DNA of 33,862 nucleotides from Candidatus Methanoplasma sp. (GCA_031283015.1 JAITCQ010000039.1:1-33862); one strand, 5' to 3'; counted from the first letter of the stretch, positions 1 through 8,809 are shown. Made by a program: numbers and translations. The notes: generated from the letters alone by a model not told the origin.

Positions 1-296
1 TTGACCACATATCCGTTGCCGACCGGCAGGGTCGCTCTGATGCTCACTTGGAAAGAACCGTCGGGGCCTGGTACTGTGAAGCCGACTACGATCATGGTCG
101 TTCCGTCCGTGCCGCAGACATCGAAGGTTACGGCGTCTTTCCCATCTATGTTTCCGACGACATTCACAAATGTGCCATCGTAGGAGGCCTCAAGCCGGGT
201 GAACCCGTTCTCGTCCGCCGCTACCGTGGATACGGCAGCAACCGTCAAGAGTGCGAGCACTCCCAGCAAAGCTGTTGTTTTCACCGCTCGGTTCAT
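1..296 (-). CDS. Secreted protein, N-terminal fragment (runs off the window)
   Basis: The frame is open from an ATG at 296 to base 1, giving 98 residues and no stop, so only the N-terminus is present. Residues 1-27 form a classic signal peptide: a short basic start (MNRAVK), a hydrophobic Leu/Val/Ala core and a small-residue end (STVAA). What follows is a Gly/Thr/Val-rich stretch that looks like a beta-sandwich domain. The SD-like GAGAGGAAC sits just upstream and overlaps the stop codon of the GLUG-repeat gene 10 bases away, so the two genes are probably co-transcribed. The mature part loosely resembles the last 90 residues of that neighbour. The family was not recognised and no enzymatic motif is visible. 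Confidence 0.75.
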   Translation of the reverse strand, partial: MNRAVKTTALLGVLALLTVAAVSTVAADENGFTRLEASYDGTFVNVVGNIDGKDAVTFDVCGTDGTTMIVVGFTVPGPDGSFQVSIRATLPVGNGYVV

Positions 297-306
297 GTTG
301 TTCCTC

Positions 307-3120
307 TCAGAACTGTCCGATCTCGATCGCAAGGGTGGTGTAGCTGGTTCCGAACACCGGCCTTTCATCGGTGGCCAATACCATGTACATGACCGGCGGG
401 GCGCTTCCGCTCAGCTCGGCAAAGAACAAGGCAGTGGAGCCCGAATATCCCAGCCGTGCCACGCTTCTCTGGAATGTTCCGTCGCTGAACTGCACGTATA
501 TCGAGACCCATGAAGCACCGGACGCTATGTCCACGCTCCCGTCTAGGATCGCCGTGTTCCCGTTGACCTGAGGCGAGACCTCAAGCAGGATCTGGGTCAT
601 CACGAAGTTCTGCTGGTGATCCTGATCCATGGTCAGGATGATCGGCAGCAGCTGGTTCGTTCTGTAGCCTGCCTTTGCGATGCCCGTTATGGTCACGGTC
701 TCTCCCTCTTCTGCGGTTATGACATACTGCCCTCCCAAATTCGTGGTCACGGATGTTCCGTTGAACGAGATCGTGACGTCTCCCAGGGGGTTGGTCCCGT
801 CCGTTACCGTACCGGTCACGGTCTTGGTCGAGGGCTCTCCGGTGTCAGTGGGCGCCCGGAGCGTCGGATACCCGGAATTCACTCCGGGGTCGACGTCCCA
901 CACATTGACGAAGTCCCATCCGGGAACGGATTGGAAATTTACCGTGGTCGTTCCGATGTAATAGATGGATAGGTCATTCTGAGCATCCGCAAGGCTAGGC
1001 TTCATTTCCGAAGCGGTCTTTGCTCCCGATCCCTGGGGGCCGGGCCTCGGCGTTACGTCTGGGCCTCCGTCAGAGGCTGCCAGGCCCAGGCAAATTATGA
1101 CATTGGTTGCTGTTCCGTCGAGGGTATAACAGTTGGTTACCCATACGAACGCTCCATTGAAGGGTCCGCGACCGACGATGCCAGCCGGGGACGAGGTTGA
1201 ATAGTATGGTGGGTTCGCAGTGGATACTGCGGTGACCTGGCCGATGTTGTAGCAGTTTGTTATTATTGAGCTGACTTCATAGGGAACGCCGCCCTGGATC
1301 CCGCCCGCATATGACTGTGGAAACATATTTGGGGTCGAGGCCGATGTTGAAACGGTGATCGGGCCGGTGTTGTAACAATCCATGGTCGTCGGGGATTCCC
1401 CGCCGCCGACGATGCCGCCTGCGAATGCCACAGGGCTTACGCTCCCGGTGGTAGATAATGTGGTGGTGATCGAACCGGTGTTGTAACATCCGACAATCCT
1501 TGAACCATGTGCCGCTCCCGCGATGCCGCCGGAAAATGATGTCACATTCAAGGTGGACAATTTCTCCGTGTAAATGAGGGCTGTGTTGTAACAGTTCGTT
1601 ATGACCGTCGCGTTCATTCCGTAGCCGGCGATGCCGCCTGTGTACGAATCCTGGGATGACGCCGCCGTGATCGGGCCGGTGTTGTAGCACATATCTATCG
1701 CGCCTTCTCCTCTGCCGGCGATGCCGGCCGCATATACGTAAGCGGCTGCGTCTGCGGATGCGTCGACCGCGGCTGTGTTGTAGCAGTCCGATACCGATCC
1801 TTCCATCAAATAACCGACGATGCCGGCCGCGTACATATACGAACTATGGTTGCCGGTGGGCAGCGATGCGGTGATGGTGCCGGCGTTGTAGCAGTCGGTT
1901 ATGATCGTTTTATTGCTCCCGCCGATTATGCCGGCGGCCTGTATGTTCGAGTACGAGGCTGATGACGCGGCAATCGGGCCGGCGTTGTAACAATCGCTGA
2001 CCTGTACTGATGTTATCGCATTATTCGCATTACAGTAACCGGCAATGCCTCCGACATATGCATATGCGCATATGGTCGCGTGCGAGGTGTATGTCGACGC
2101 GGCGACCGAGCCGGTGTTGTGGCATCCGCTTATTCCGTTGTTCACGTATCTGTACTCGCCGACGATCCCTCCCGCATACGCGAGTATGCTATCCGAGTCT
2201 GCGATGACCGATGCATAGATCGAACCCTCGTTATAGCAGTTGGTGATCGTCGCATCGTATCCTGCCTGGCCGATGATACCGCCCGCATACACGCGTGGGT
2301 ACGTGGCCGAGGCCGACGATGCGGTGACCGTGCTTGTGTTGTAGCAGTCGATGATCGTAAGATTCTGGCCGCTGCCGACGATGCCGCCCGCGTATGCTAG
2401 ATCACCTGTCGATACCACGGTGACGGATCCGTCCGCCATGCCTAAGTTGTAGATCTTCACATCCGCTGTCGCGAATTTGAAGAGTCCGCCGTCCAGATAT
2501 GATCCGCTGAACGCCGCCGTGTTCATTCCGTAGATCGTGTGGCCGTCGCCGTCGAATGTCCCCCTGAAAAACGTGGGGCTGGAACCGATGGGGTCAAAGT
2601 TCCCGTTGCTGTTGAACGTTCCGCTGATATTGCCGGCCGTTGGGGTGTTCAGGATCACCGAGTACGCGAACGGGATCGACGAATCCAGCATGCCGCCTAT
2701 CGCCAGTGCGTATGTTCCGGGATGGATGCCGGAGAGAGAAACAGTGTTGTTGTTGGATTGGGTGTTAACGGCCCCTATCTGAGCGTGGAAAAGCGTGACC
2801 GCCCCGCTCGCGGGAGTGAGGGTCATGGTCAGACCCGTCCCGGATACCGATGCCGAGAAGCTTATGTCCACTCCGCCGTTGGTGTCATCGGCGGGTCCGA
2901 AGATTATGTCGTTTGCGAGATAATAGTTAGCTTGCAGAGGATAGCTTGGATCCTTCCCTATTTTTGCAAGCTCCTGGGGCGTGCTTATTGGTATGTATCC
3001 CGTGTGATCAATTGGATATGCTTCGCTTTCGTCCGCCGGCCCTATGAATGCGGCGGCGGTGGTCAGGAGCATGAGTGCCCCCATTATGACAGTGAACGTC
3101 AGTGTCTTGTTCTTTTTCAT
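307..3120 (-). CDS. GLUG-repeat surface protein with signal peptide
   Basis: A 937-residue predicted extracellular protein. The start is the ATG at 3120, preceded by GGAGG seven bases upstream; the frame is open further up, to 3192, but without such a site. Residues 1-34 are a signal peptide (MKKNKT, then a hydrophobic core). Around residues 160-200 lies the FxGTFDGDGHTIYGMN signature that usually precedes GLUG motifs. Roughly residues 240-675 hold 12 GLUG-type repeats, each with a GGIxG turn followed by a CYN (once CHN) turn, as in beta-helix adhesins. Roughly residues 760-840 form a carboxypeptidase-regulatory-like beta-sandwich (TVTGTVTDG...GGQYVITAEEG), and a last beta-rich domain of about 90 residues follows. 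No C-terminal membrane anchor is visible. Such adhesin-like proteins are common in host-associated methanogens; the ligand is unknown. Confidence 0.85.
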   Translation of the reverse strand: MKKNKTLTFTVIMGALMLLTTAAAFIGPADESEAYPIDHTGYIPISTPQELAKIGKDPSYPLQANYYLANDIIFGPADDTNGGVDISFSASVSGTGLTMTLTPASGAVTLFHAQIGAVNTQSNNNTVSLSGIHPGTYALAIGGMLDSSIPFAYSVILNTPTAGNISGTFNSNGNFDPIGSSPTFFRGTFDGDGHTIYGMNTAAFSGSYLDGGLFKFATADVKIYNLGMADGSVTVVSTGDLAYAGGIVGSGQNLTIIDCYNTSTVTASSASATYPRVYAGGIIGQAGYDATITNCYNEGSIYASVIADSDSILAYAGGIVGEYRYVNNGISGCHNTGSVAASTYTSHATICAYAYVGGIAGYCNANNAITSVQVSDCYNAGPIAASSASYSNIQAAGIIGGSNKTIITDCYNAGTITASLPTGNHSSYMYAAGIVGYLMEGSVSDCYNTAAVDASADAAAYVYAAGIAGRGEGAIDMCYNTGPITAASSQDSYTGGIAGYGMNATVITNCYNTALIYTEKLSTLNVTSFSGGIAGAAHGSRIVGCYNTGSITTTLSTTGSVSPVAFAGGIVGGGESPTTMDCYNTGPITVSTSASTPNMFPQSYAGGIQGGVPYEVSSIITNCYNIGQVTAVSTANPPYYSTSSPAGIVGRGPFNGAFVWVTNCYTLDGTATNVIICLGLAASDGGPDVTPRPGPQGSGAKTASEMKPSLADAQNDLSIYYIGTTTVNFQSVPGWDFVNVWDVDPGVNSGYPTLRAPTDTGEPSTKTVTGTVTDGTNPLGDVTISFNGTSVTTNLGGQYVITAEEGETVTITGIAKAGYRTNQLLPIILTMDQDHQQNFVMTQILLEVSPQVNGNTAILDGSVDIASGASWVSIYVQFSDGTFQRSVARLGYSGSTALFFAELSGSAPPVMYMVLATDERPVFGTSYTTLAIEIGQF
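1105..2400 (-). repeat. Tandem GLUG-motif coding repeats (12 copies)
   Basis: Within the surface-protein gene, about 12 imperfect units of roughly 80-130 bp follow one another. Each encodes a GGIxG (or AGIxG) turn and, 10-25 residues later, a CYN or CHN turn followed by xGxI/V. On the plus strand the units show as recurring 'ttgtaacaatc'-like and 'acgatgccgcc'-like words. Spacing varies and the DNA has diverged, so this is a protein repeat and not a recent DNA amplification. Confidence 0.8.
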
Positions 3121-3624
3121 GTTAATTCCTCCGGTCCCCTTCTGTTTCTGCGGTGGTAAAAATAAGGTCTCTTCCGAAGGATGGTCTCGCATCGAAATGA
3201 GCGCTTAACATTAGGTCGGCTGGGCGTTTCCGCTGAACTCCGCCTATAATATGGTAGTTGATCCTTTTCGAACCTGCAGAGATACGCTTCTCAGACATTG
3301 AATTCTACTCCGAACCCCAGTTTTGCTGGCGTTTTTGCGCAGCGCGGCCGTATATTTTTGGTATATCTCCAAGCAAATATAAACTATACTGATTAAACAG
3401 CGCCATTACTAATATCTGGCTTATGTATCCTTACACTAAAAAACGTATAATATATAGGTAAGCGTAACTCTGTTTATCCCTCGGTCTTTCCTATGGAATA
3501 GTAGCTTCTATTCGACAACAAACGCCTAAAGAACATAAGGCGGTTCCGCTTTGGGATAGAGCTCCGTCTTCGGAGAAGAGATATTCGGGGCGTGTCCTTA
3601 TTAGAGAGACTCAGGAGAGGTAAC
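3121..3624. other. A+T-rich intergenic region upstream of the GLUG gene
   Basis: About 500 bases without a credible gene. It separates the end of the smc-scpA-scpB operon from the surface-protein gene, so it should hold the latter's promoter. The stretch around 3350-3465 is A+T-rich and offers several weak minus-strand TATA candidates (for example TTTATATTT near 3377-3387 and CTATATATTATAC near 3443-3457), with another near 3244-3255; none can be chosen with confidence. A small perfect hairpin, CTCCG-tctt-CGGAG, lies at 3562-3575. I see no tRNA or other RNA gene. Confidence 0.5.
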
Positions 3625-3652
3625 GAAAAGGACCAAAGGCCTCACTGGTCCT
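3625..3652 (-). terminator. Hairpin plus T-run at the end of scpB
   Basis: Bases 3646-3652 (TGGTCCT on the plus strand) and 3629-3635 (AGGACCA) form a perfect 7-bp inverted repeat with a 10-base loop. Read on the minus strand, the second arm runs into TTTT. The scpB stop codon (3642-3644) lies inside the loop, so the hairpin would form at the very end of the operon. This looks like an intrinsic terminator; the T-run is short. Confidence 0.45.
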
Positions 3653-4160
3653 GATCCGGACCTAGATTCTTCGCCTGAGACTCGATCCATTTCTTGATGT
3701 CGGATATCCTGGTGCTCCCGATGCCGAAGTATTCCGAGAATTTCTTCGTTGTCGTTAACTCGAGCGTCTGCCCGCTCTTCTTCCCGGCCACCATGCCCAT
3801 GTCGATCAGCGAATGAACATCATCGTACGTCCTCGGCCCGCGGGTCTTGAAAAGCTCGGATTGAAGCACCGGCTGGTTATACGCGATGGTGCTCAGAGTG
3901 CGCATCATCCCCCCGGTCATCTCCGCCTTCGCAAATTTCCCGGTGAAATCTGTGTACTCGGTACGAAGCATCATCCTGTACTCGTTGCCGATCTTGGCGA
4001 TCATCACCGCCGATTCTCGATCATCGTACTCTTTCCTGAGGTCCTTCAGAGCGTGCCTTATCTTATCTTCCGGGAGCCCCGTCCTTTCCGCTATATCTGA
4101 AACGGTGATCTTTTCGGCGCTTGAGAAGAGTGCCGCCTCGACCGCGCCCTTCTCGTTCAC
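3642..4160 (-). CDS. scpB: Segregation and condensation protein ScpB
   Basis: 172 residues, the usual ScpB size. ScpB is a dimer of winged-helix domains that binds the kleisin ScpA and helps the SMC complex fold and segregate the chromosome. The N-terminal part (AALFSSAEKITVSDIAERTG) is the typical first helix-turn-helix, and the second winged helix covers roughly residues 85-155, with the family-like IAYNQPVLQSELFKTRG stretch. The start is GTG at 4160, one base after the scpA stop, with GGTGA six bases upstream inside the end of scpA, which points to translational coupling. It is the last gene of smc-scpA-scpB. The C-terminal tail, about 15 residues, is polar. Confidence 0.88.
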   Translation of the reverse strand: MNEKGAVEAALFSSAEKITVSDIAERTGLPEDKIRHALKDLRKEYDDRESAVMIAKIGNEYRMMLRTEYTDFTGKFAKAEMTGGMMRTLSTIAYNQPVLQSELFKTRGPRTYDDVHSLIDMGMVAGKKSGQTLELTTTKKFSEYFGIGSTRISDIKKWIESQAKNLGPDQDQ

Positions 4161-4161
4161 C

Positions 4162-5031
4162 TCAGTTCACCGCCTCGACCTCTTCCCCGTCCTTTCTGCT
4201 TTCAAGCGAGGTGGGTATTCCGGGGACCTTCATCTCGATTATTATCTCTCCTCTCGGGAGCGCGGTCTGGCATATCTCCAGTCTTCCGTCCCTCACCAGG
4301 TGGAGTATGGCCACGAACGTCCTGAGATTCTCCATTATTTCCTTTGTGTAGAGCTCGTCGATCTGTATCGGACCCGTTCCAAGCTTGACTATCCTCTCCC
4401 AAACGTACTCCACGTCGCGCTTGTCATCCTCCTCGTGCGCTTTATTATCGAACTTCTTAGGAAGCTTCTCCTCCAGCTCGATCCTGACCCTTTCCCTCTC
4501 GCGGTGGACCTCCATCTCGGCCCTCGCTTCCTCGAACGCATCGAGCAGTTCGTACATCGTCACCGGGCGTACGGCGTCCCTGCTGTACGCCTCCCTGAAC
4601 GATACTTCCGGAACGATGAGCGCTTCGTCCTCGTCCTCAAGTGGGAAGTCGAAGAACTCCTCCTCCAGCGGCTCGTCGGATTTTGAGCATGTCGCCTCCG
4701 ATTGCAATCTGAGGACCCTCCAGGCCATCAGCATAAGTTTTCCGGCCACGATCATGTCGAACCGGTTCTCGGATACTTTCTTTGAGTACAGCCTCACGAA
4801 CTCTCTGAGGTCGATCTCCCACGGATCTATCCCGTTCTCCAGGACCAGGCTGAAGGCCGCCCTTATGGACTCGTCCACCGGATCGTTCAGCCTTTCGCCT
4901 GACCCGGCCTTGTCGAGTATGCCCATATACCCGCTTATCCTGGCGTATGCGTCGCTGTCCTCCGCCATTGCCTTATGGAACAGCAGATGCTGCTCCATGT
5001 CTTCTTTTTTCATCGTTTCATCCATTTGCAT
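4162..5031 (-). CDS. scpA: Segregation and condensation protein ScpA (kleisin)
   Basis: 289 residues. ScpA is the kleisin that bridges the two heads of an SMC dimer; its N-terminal domain contacts the SMC neck and its C-terminal winged helix the opposite head. Visible here are the family-like PWEIDLREFVRLYSKK segment (roughly residues 93-108), then MIVAGKLMLMAWRVLRLQSE, an acidic linker (about residues 140-165), and a C-terminal winged-helix region ending near the stop. The gene lies 14 bases after smc and one base before scpB. The start could be ATG 5031 or ATG 5025; a G-rich AAGGATGGG lies directly upstream and slightly favours 5025 by spacing. The identification rests on both sequence and neighbours. 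Confidence 0.88.
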   Translation of the reverse strand: MQMDETMKKEDMEQHLLFHKAMAEDSDAYARISGYMGILDKAGSGERLNDPVDESIRAAFSLVLENGIDPWEIDLREFVRLYSKKVSENRFDMIVAGKLMLMAWRVLRLQSEATCSKSDEPLEEEFFDFPLEDEDEALIVPEVSFREAYSRDAVRPVTMYELLDAFEEARAEMEVHRERERVRIELEEKLPKKFDNKAHEEDDKRDVEYVWERIVKLGTGPIQIDELYTKEIMENLRTFVAILHLVRDGRLEICQTALPRGEIIIEMKVPGIPTSLESRKDGEEVEAVN

Positions 5032-5045
5032 CCCATCCTTTTTTA

Positions 5046-8000
5046 TTAAGTTTCCGTTTCCTGTTTTTTCAATGCTTCTTCTTCGTATTTCGATACCTCG
5101 GCAAGGTCCGGCTGCATTATCACTTTGCTTATGCCGGACGGCGGCCTGGTCACCCCGATGAGGTGGTCGGCGGTCGCCAGTGTTACTTTTCTTAATGATA
5201 CCTGTATGAACTGAGCTTTTCCGGAGCTTGATTTTACTCTTCTTGCGACCATCTCGGCGTTCACCGAATCCAGGAACATATCCACTTCGTCCAAAACGTA
5301 GAACGGGGACGGCTGGTACTCCTGGATCGCAAATATGAATGCTAACGCGGTAAGGGATTTCTCCCCTCCCGAAAGCGCCTCCAGCCTCAGCAGCTTGCCG
5401 TTCTTCGGTTTTGCGTTTATCGTCAGGCCTCCGAGGAACGGGTCGCTCTCGTTCTCCAGGCCCATGTACGCCTCCCCTCCGTCAGATAATTGGGAGTATA
5501 TCTGCCTGAAGTTCCTGTCCACGGCGTCGTACGACTGCATGAACAGACCCTTCTTCTGAGAGTTCAGCGATTCTGTGAGGTCGCCTAGCTCCTTGATCTG
5601 CTTCTTCAGCTTTCCGACGTCCTCCATCAGACTGTCGTATCTTGTCTTGCGTTCTTCGTAATCCTCTATCGCTCTCAGATTGACGTTGCCTATCCTCGAC
5701 AGGATATTCTCGCATGACCTTATCGTGCGTTTTATCTCCTCTTCCGAGGGTATCGGAAGATCCACCTTTACCTTGATCTCCGCTATTTCCGCTCTTATCT
5801 GTTCGAGGTTCTCTCTTACGATGATGATCTGAGCCTCGTTGGACGACCGCATTCCCTCTTTGACCTCTATCTTCTCCTGAACGGAGTCCTTCTCGCCGGA
5901 GAGCTTGAATCCTCTCTCCACAAGCGCGTCCTTTTCGTCCCTGAGGCCTTCGATGCCGGCTTCCATTTCGTTTTCGATCTTTCTCAAAGCTTCGAGATCG
6001 ATGGTTATCCTTTCCATCTCCTTCTCATAGGAAGCGATGTCGTCCCTGCTCGCTTTGAGTTTCTTCTCCGCGGATCTGAGCTGGGTTTCGAGGGAACTGC
6101 GCTGTTTGTTCAGACCGGCGATCTCAGTTTCCAGTGAGTTCTTCTGCGCGCGGATCTCCGATGACTCGTTGGAAAGCCTGTAAACGCTGTCCCTTACGCT
6201 CTGTATCCTTTCCTGCAATTCCGCCGGGGCGATCGACGCGATCCTCTCCCTGACCTCCGTCCTCTCGTTCCTCATCGCCGCCAAAGCGGACGATGTTCCG
6301 TCCAGATCGCGTTTCAGGTCGATCCGCTGCTTCTCGGCCTCGTCGCATTCCTTCTTCTTGGAGGAGACCGCGTCCACCAGCTGCTGCCTCGCCTTCTTCA
6401 GCTCTGTTATCTTCGCTGTGAGCTGTCCCATTTTTGCCTGGGCGCCCATGCCCGCGCTGGACAGCTTCCTCATCTCGTCGTCCATCGCGCGGATGTTATC
6501 CCTTATCTCCTTCAGCTTCACCCTCAAGATATCTAACGAATCGTTGGCCGCTCTTAATTTGGAGCCCACCTCATCAAGCCTGGATTCGGACGCGGCGCCG
6601 AACTTGAGCATGTTCTGGGGACTGAGCGTACCTCCGGTCATTGCGCCGGAGGCCTCCACCAGCTCCCCGCCCTTCGTGACCAGCCTTACTCCGCCCATTA
6701 GCGCTCTCGCTTCCGCTATCGTGTTGACGACCAGCGTATCCTGGAACACATACCAGAACACGTTCACGTATTTCTGATCGAAATCTATCAGGTCCGTGGC
6801 GTATCCTTCCGTCTGCTTGACGGTCATTATCGCCTTCGCCCTGGGTTTGCTGCTTACCATCTTGTTCAGCGGCAGGAACGTCACCCTGCCGAGCTTCTCC
6901 TTTTTGAGATATGATATGCAATCGGACGCCACTTGATCATCCGAGACGACGATCGCTCGCATCTTGCCGCCTGCGGCCACCGCAAGCGCGGTCTCGTAAC
7001 CGGGCTGGACGGTGGCCAGTTCCTGGACCGTTCCGTGGATCCCGGTGGCCATGCCCTTGTTCCTGAGCTCGATTATCGCGTCCACCGCCTCGTCGCCTTT
7101 GTTCATTCTGCTGGCGACCTTCTTCTCTGCGGCGAGCTCGCTATATTGGGAATCCAATCTTCGTATCGCTTCTTTAAGCTCCGACTCCTGTTTTTCGAGT
7201 TCGGCCTCTTTCCTTTTGGCTTCCATTATCTTCTTGGAGATGTCCTCCGCCCCGCCCATGGGGCCGGCCTCCTGTTTTATCTCCTTCAGGTTCCACTCCG
7301 CATCCTTTATATCAAAGTCCGCGGATTGGAGCCGCTCGTCCAAAGCGGCCTTCGATCTTTTCAGCTCCTCGGCCACCGCCTCCGCCTTGGCGGAGGCTAC
7401 TTCGGCGTCATGCTCCGCCTGTTCTTTGGAATCGATTTCCGCTTCCAGTTCGTTGAGCCTGTTCTGAAGCTTTGTGTGCTCCCCGCCGTGCTTAGAGATC
7501 TCCTCGCTTATCGCCGCATCCTCTTTCTTCGCGGCGGCCAGCTCCTTCTCGCTGCTTTCCAGCCTGGCCGTGACGTCAGCGAGGGCTCCTGTCAAATCCT
7601 TTTGTTCGGCCAGGTTCTTGCCGATATCCTCTTCCAGCTCCGCTTTAATCGTTTGCTGCTCTTCGATATCCTCTTCGGCCCGCTCCGTCCTGTCCTTCTG
7701 CATGGCCATGTCGATCTTGGCCTTTTCTATCTTGCCTTTGATCTCCTTGTACTCCGGACCGACCTGGTCCTCGATCTCCTTTTCCTTCGCTTTGATCGCA
7801 ACCTCGTTCTCGGCGTATTCCTTCTTCAGCGTTTCCTTCCTCTCGCTGAGCCTTACGATCTCGTTGGTCACGGCGGCGATCTGCTCGGTGAGGCCTTCGA
7901 GCTTGGCCTCCTCTATCTGCATCTGCCTGTGGACGAACTGCGCCTTGGCCATTTCCAAGAGCGCTTGGGTCTCGATGTACCTCTTGGCGTCCTCTTTGTC

Positions 8001-8636
8001 CTTTTCCAGTTTCTCGATCTGTTTCTCAAGCTCCTCGATGACTATGCCTATCCTTTCGAGATTCAGCTCCGCCTCCTGGCGCTCTCCCCTCGCTTTCTCC
8101 AGGTCGGCGTCGTAGCTCGCTATTCCGGAAATGGAGTCAAGAACCCTCCTTCTCTCCAGGTTGCCCATCTGCACTATCCGGGTAACATCGCCCTGCTGCA
8201 CCATGTTGTAGCCGTCGGCGCTTATCCTCGCCTTGGTGAGGAGGCTGTCGAACTCGGTCAGCGAGGACTTCCGGTCGTTGATGTAGAAGTACGAATTATA
8301 ATCGCTCTCGGCCTCCGTTGTCTTAACGTATCGGGTCAATCTTACAACGTCGTCGTCCCAAGGCATGATCCTGTCGGAGTTGTCGAAGACAAGCGAGACC
8401 TTCATGTAACTTGCCTTGCTCTTCGACTTTCCGCCGTCGAATATAAGATCGGTGAGCTTCCCGGCCCTTATGGCCTTGGAGCTCTTGGGCCCGAGCACGA
8501 AGAGGATTGCATCTGTGATATTCGATTTCCCGGAACCGTTCGGTCCGGTGATCGCCATGTAACCTTCCATCAGAGGGATGGTGAGCTTCCCCCCGAACGA
8601 TTTGAAGTTCTCTAGTTCTACTTGTTTCAGGTACAC
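5046..8636 (-). CDS. smc: Chromosome partition protein SMC
   Basis: 1196 residues, the full length of the family. SMC is an ATPase with long coiled coils that extrudes or bridges DNA loops to condense and segregate chromosomes. Walker A (GPNGSGKSN) is at residues 31-39 and a Q-loop (VQQGDV) near 148. Heptad-rich coiled coils flank a hinge at about residues 530-680 (GIHGTVQELA... GGxMTGGTLS). The ABC signature LSGGEKS lies near 1086 and Walker B (FYVLDEVDMFLD) near 1110-1121. The start is GTG at 8636 with a weak GGGGT upstream that can be paired into a hairpin. It is the first gene of smc-scpA-scpB and has its own promoter region at 8637-8900. All catalytic motifs are intact. Confidence 0.97.
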   Translation of the reverse strand: MYLKQVELENFKSFGGKLTIPLMEGYMAITGPNGSGKSNITDAILFVLGPKSSKAIRAGKLTDLIFDGGKSKSKASYMKVSLVFDNSDRIMPWDDDVVRLTRYVKTTEAESDYNSYFYINDRKSSLTEFDSLLTKARISADGYNMVQQGDVTRIVQMGNLERRRVLDSISGIASYDADLEKARGERQEAELNLERIGIVIEELEKQIEKLEKDKEDAKRYIETQALLEMAKAQFVHRQMQIEEAKLEGLTEQIAAVTNEIVRLSERKETLKKEYAENEVAIKAKEKEIEDQVGPEYKEIKGKIEKAKIDMAMQKDRTERAEEDIEEQQTIKAELEEDIGKNLAEQKDLTGALADVTARLESSEKELAAAKKEDAAISEEISKHGGEHTKLQNRLNELEAEIDSKEQAEHDAEVASAKAEAVAEELKRSKAALDERLQSADFDIKDAEWNLKEIKQEAGPMGGAEDISKKIMEAKRKEAELEKQESELKEAIRRLDSQYSELAAEKKVASRMNKGDEAVDAIIELRNKGMATGIHGTVQELATVQPGYETALAVAAGGKMRAIVVSDDQVASDCISYLKKEKLGRVTFLPLNKMVSSKPRAKAIMTVKQTEGYATDLIDFDQKYVNVFWYVFQDTLVVNTIAEARALMGGVRLVTKGGELVEASGAMTGGTLSPQNMLKFGAASESRLDEVGSKLRAANDSLDILRVKLKEIRDNIRAMDDEMRKLSSAGMGAQAKMGQLTAKITELKKARQQLVDAVSSKKKECDEAEKQRIDLKRDLDGTSSALAAMRNERTEVRERIASIAPAELQERIQSVRDSVYRLSNESSEIRAQKNSLETEIAGLNKQRSSLETQLRSAEKKLKASRDDIASYEKEMERITIDLEALRKIENEMEAGIEGLRDEKDALVERGFKLSGEKDSVQEKIEVKEGMRSSNEAQIIIVRENLEQIRAEIAEIKVKVDLPIPSEEEIKRTIRSCENILSRIGNVNLRAIEDYEERKTRYDSLMEDVGKLKKQIKELGDLTESLNSQKKGLFMQSYDAVDRNFRQIYSQLSDGGEAYMGLENESDPFLGGLTINAKPKNGKLLRLEALSGGEKSLTALAFIFAIQEYQPSPFYVLDEVDMFLDSVNAEMVARRVKSSSGKAQFIQVSLRKVTLATADHLIGVTRPPSGISKVIMQPDLAEVSKYEEEALKKQETET

Positions 8637-8645
8637 GTCTTTGAC

Positions 8646-8661
8646 CCCTTTTTTTAAAGGG
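8646..8661 (-). promoter_or_regulatory. Hairpin covering the smc ribosome-binding site
   Basis: CCCTTT (8646-8651) and AAAGGG (8656-8661) are perfect inverted arms with a four-base loop. In the mRNA the arm CCCUUU pairs with AAAGGG, the only G-rich stretch ahead of the GTG start at 8636. The hairpin could therefore hide the ribosome-binding site. The stem is half A-U, so its stability is modest. Confidence 0.4.
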
Positions 8662-8694
8662 CAAACGAGCCTTTGACTCCGAATGCATCCCCGT

Positions 8695-8708
8695 GTCCGC
8701 GTGCGGAC
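8695..8708. promoter_or_regulatory. Palindrome GTCCGC-GT-GCGGAC at the smc transcription start region
   Basis: A perfect 6+6 dyad with a two-base centre lies 28-41 bases downstream of the centre of the predicted smc TATA box. Archaeal transcription normally starts about 25 bases downstream of that box, so the dyad would sit at the start point or in the first bases of the message. This is a position where a repressor could act; the protein that would bind it is unknown. Confidence 0.4.
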
Positions 8709-8728
8709 GCTATACAGTAATGCGTGCG

Positions 8729-8742
8729 TGATATATAAAGTA
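8729..8742 (-). promoter_or_regulatory. TATA box of smc
   Basis: On the minus strand the sequence reads ACTTTATATATCAC, a strong match to the archaeal TATA box (TTTATATA). Transcription should begin near 8710, giving a leader of about 75 bases before the GTG start of smc. No other TATA-like element of this quality lies between it and the gene. Confidence 0.6.
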
Positions 8743-8809
8743 ACAGTCTAAAAATGGGTTTAATAGGCCTTTTTTGGGCTGCCGACGGTTTTGTTTGGGT
8801 TATATCGGT

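Noticed and set aside
1105-2400. Regularly spaced words that resemble a CRISPR or satellite array
   Set aside because: The words encode the GLUG motif in an open gene, the units differ in length and sequence, and there are no identical repeats with spacers.
6933-8615. Open frame of 560 codons on the plus strand across smc
   Set aside because: It is antisense to the coiled-coil coding part of smc, has a Leu/Phe/Gly/Asp/Arg-rich composition typical of reversed Lys/Glu codons, and shows no recognisable domain.
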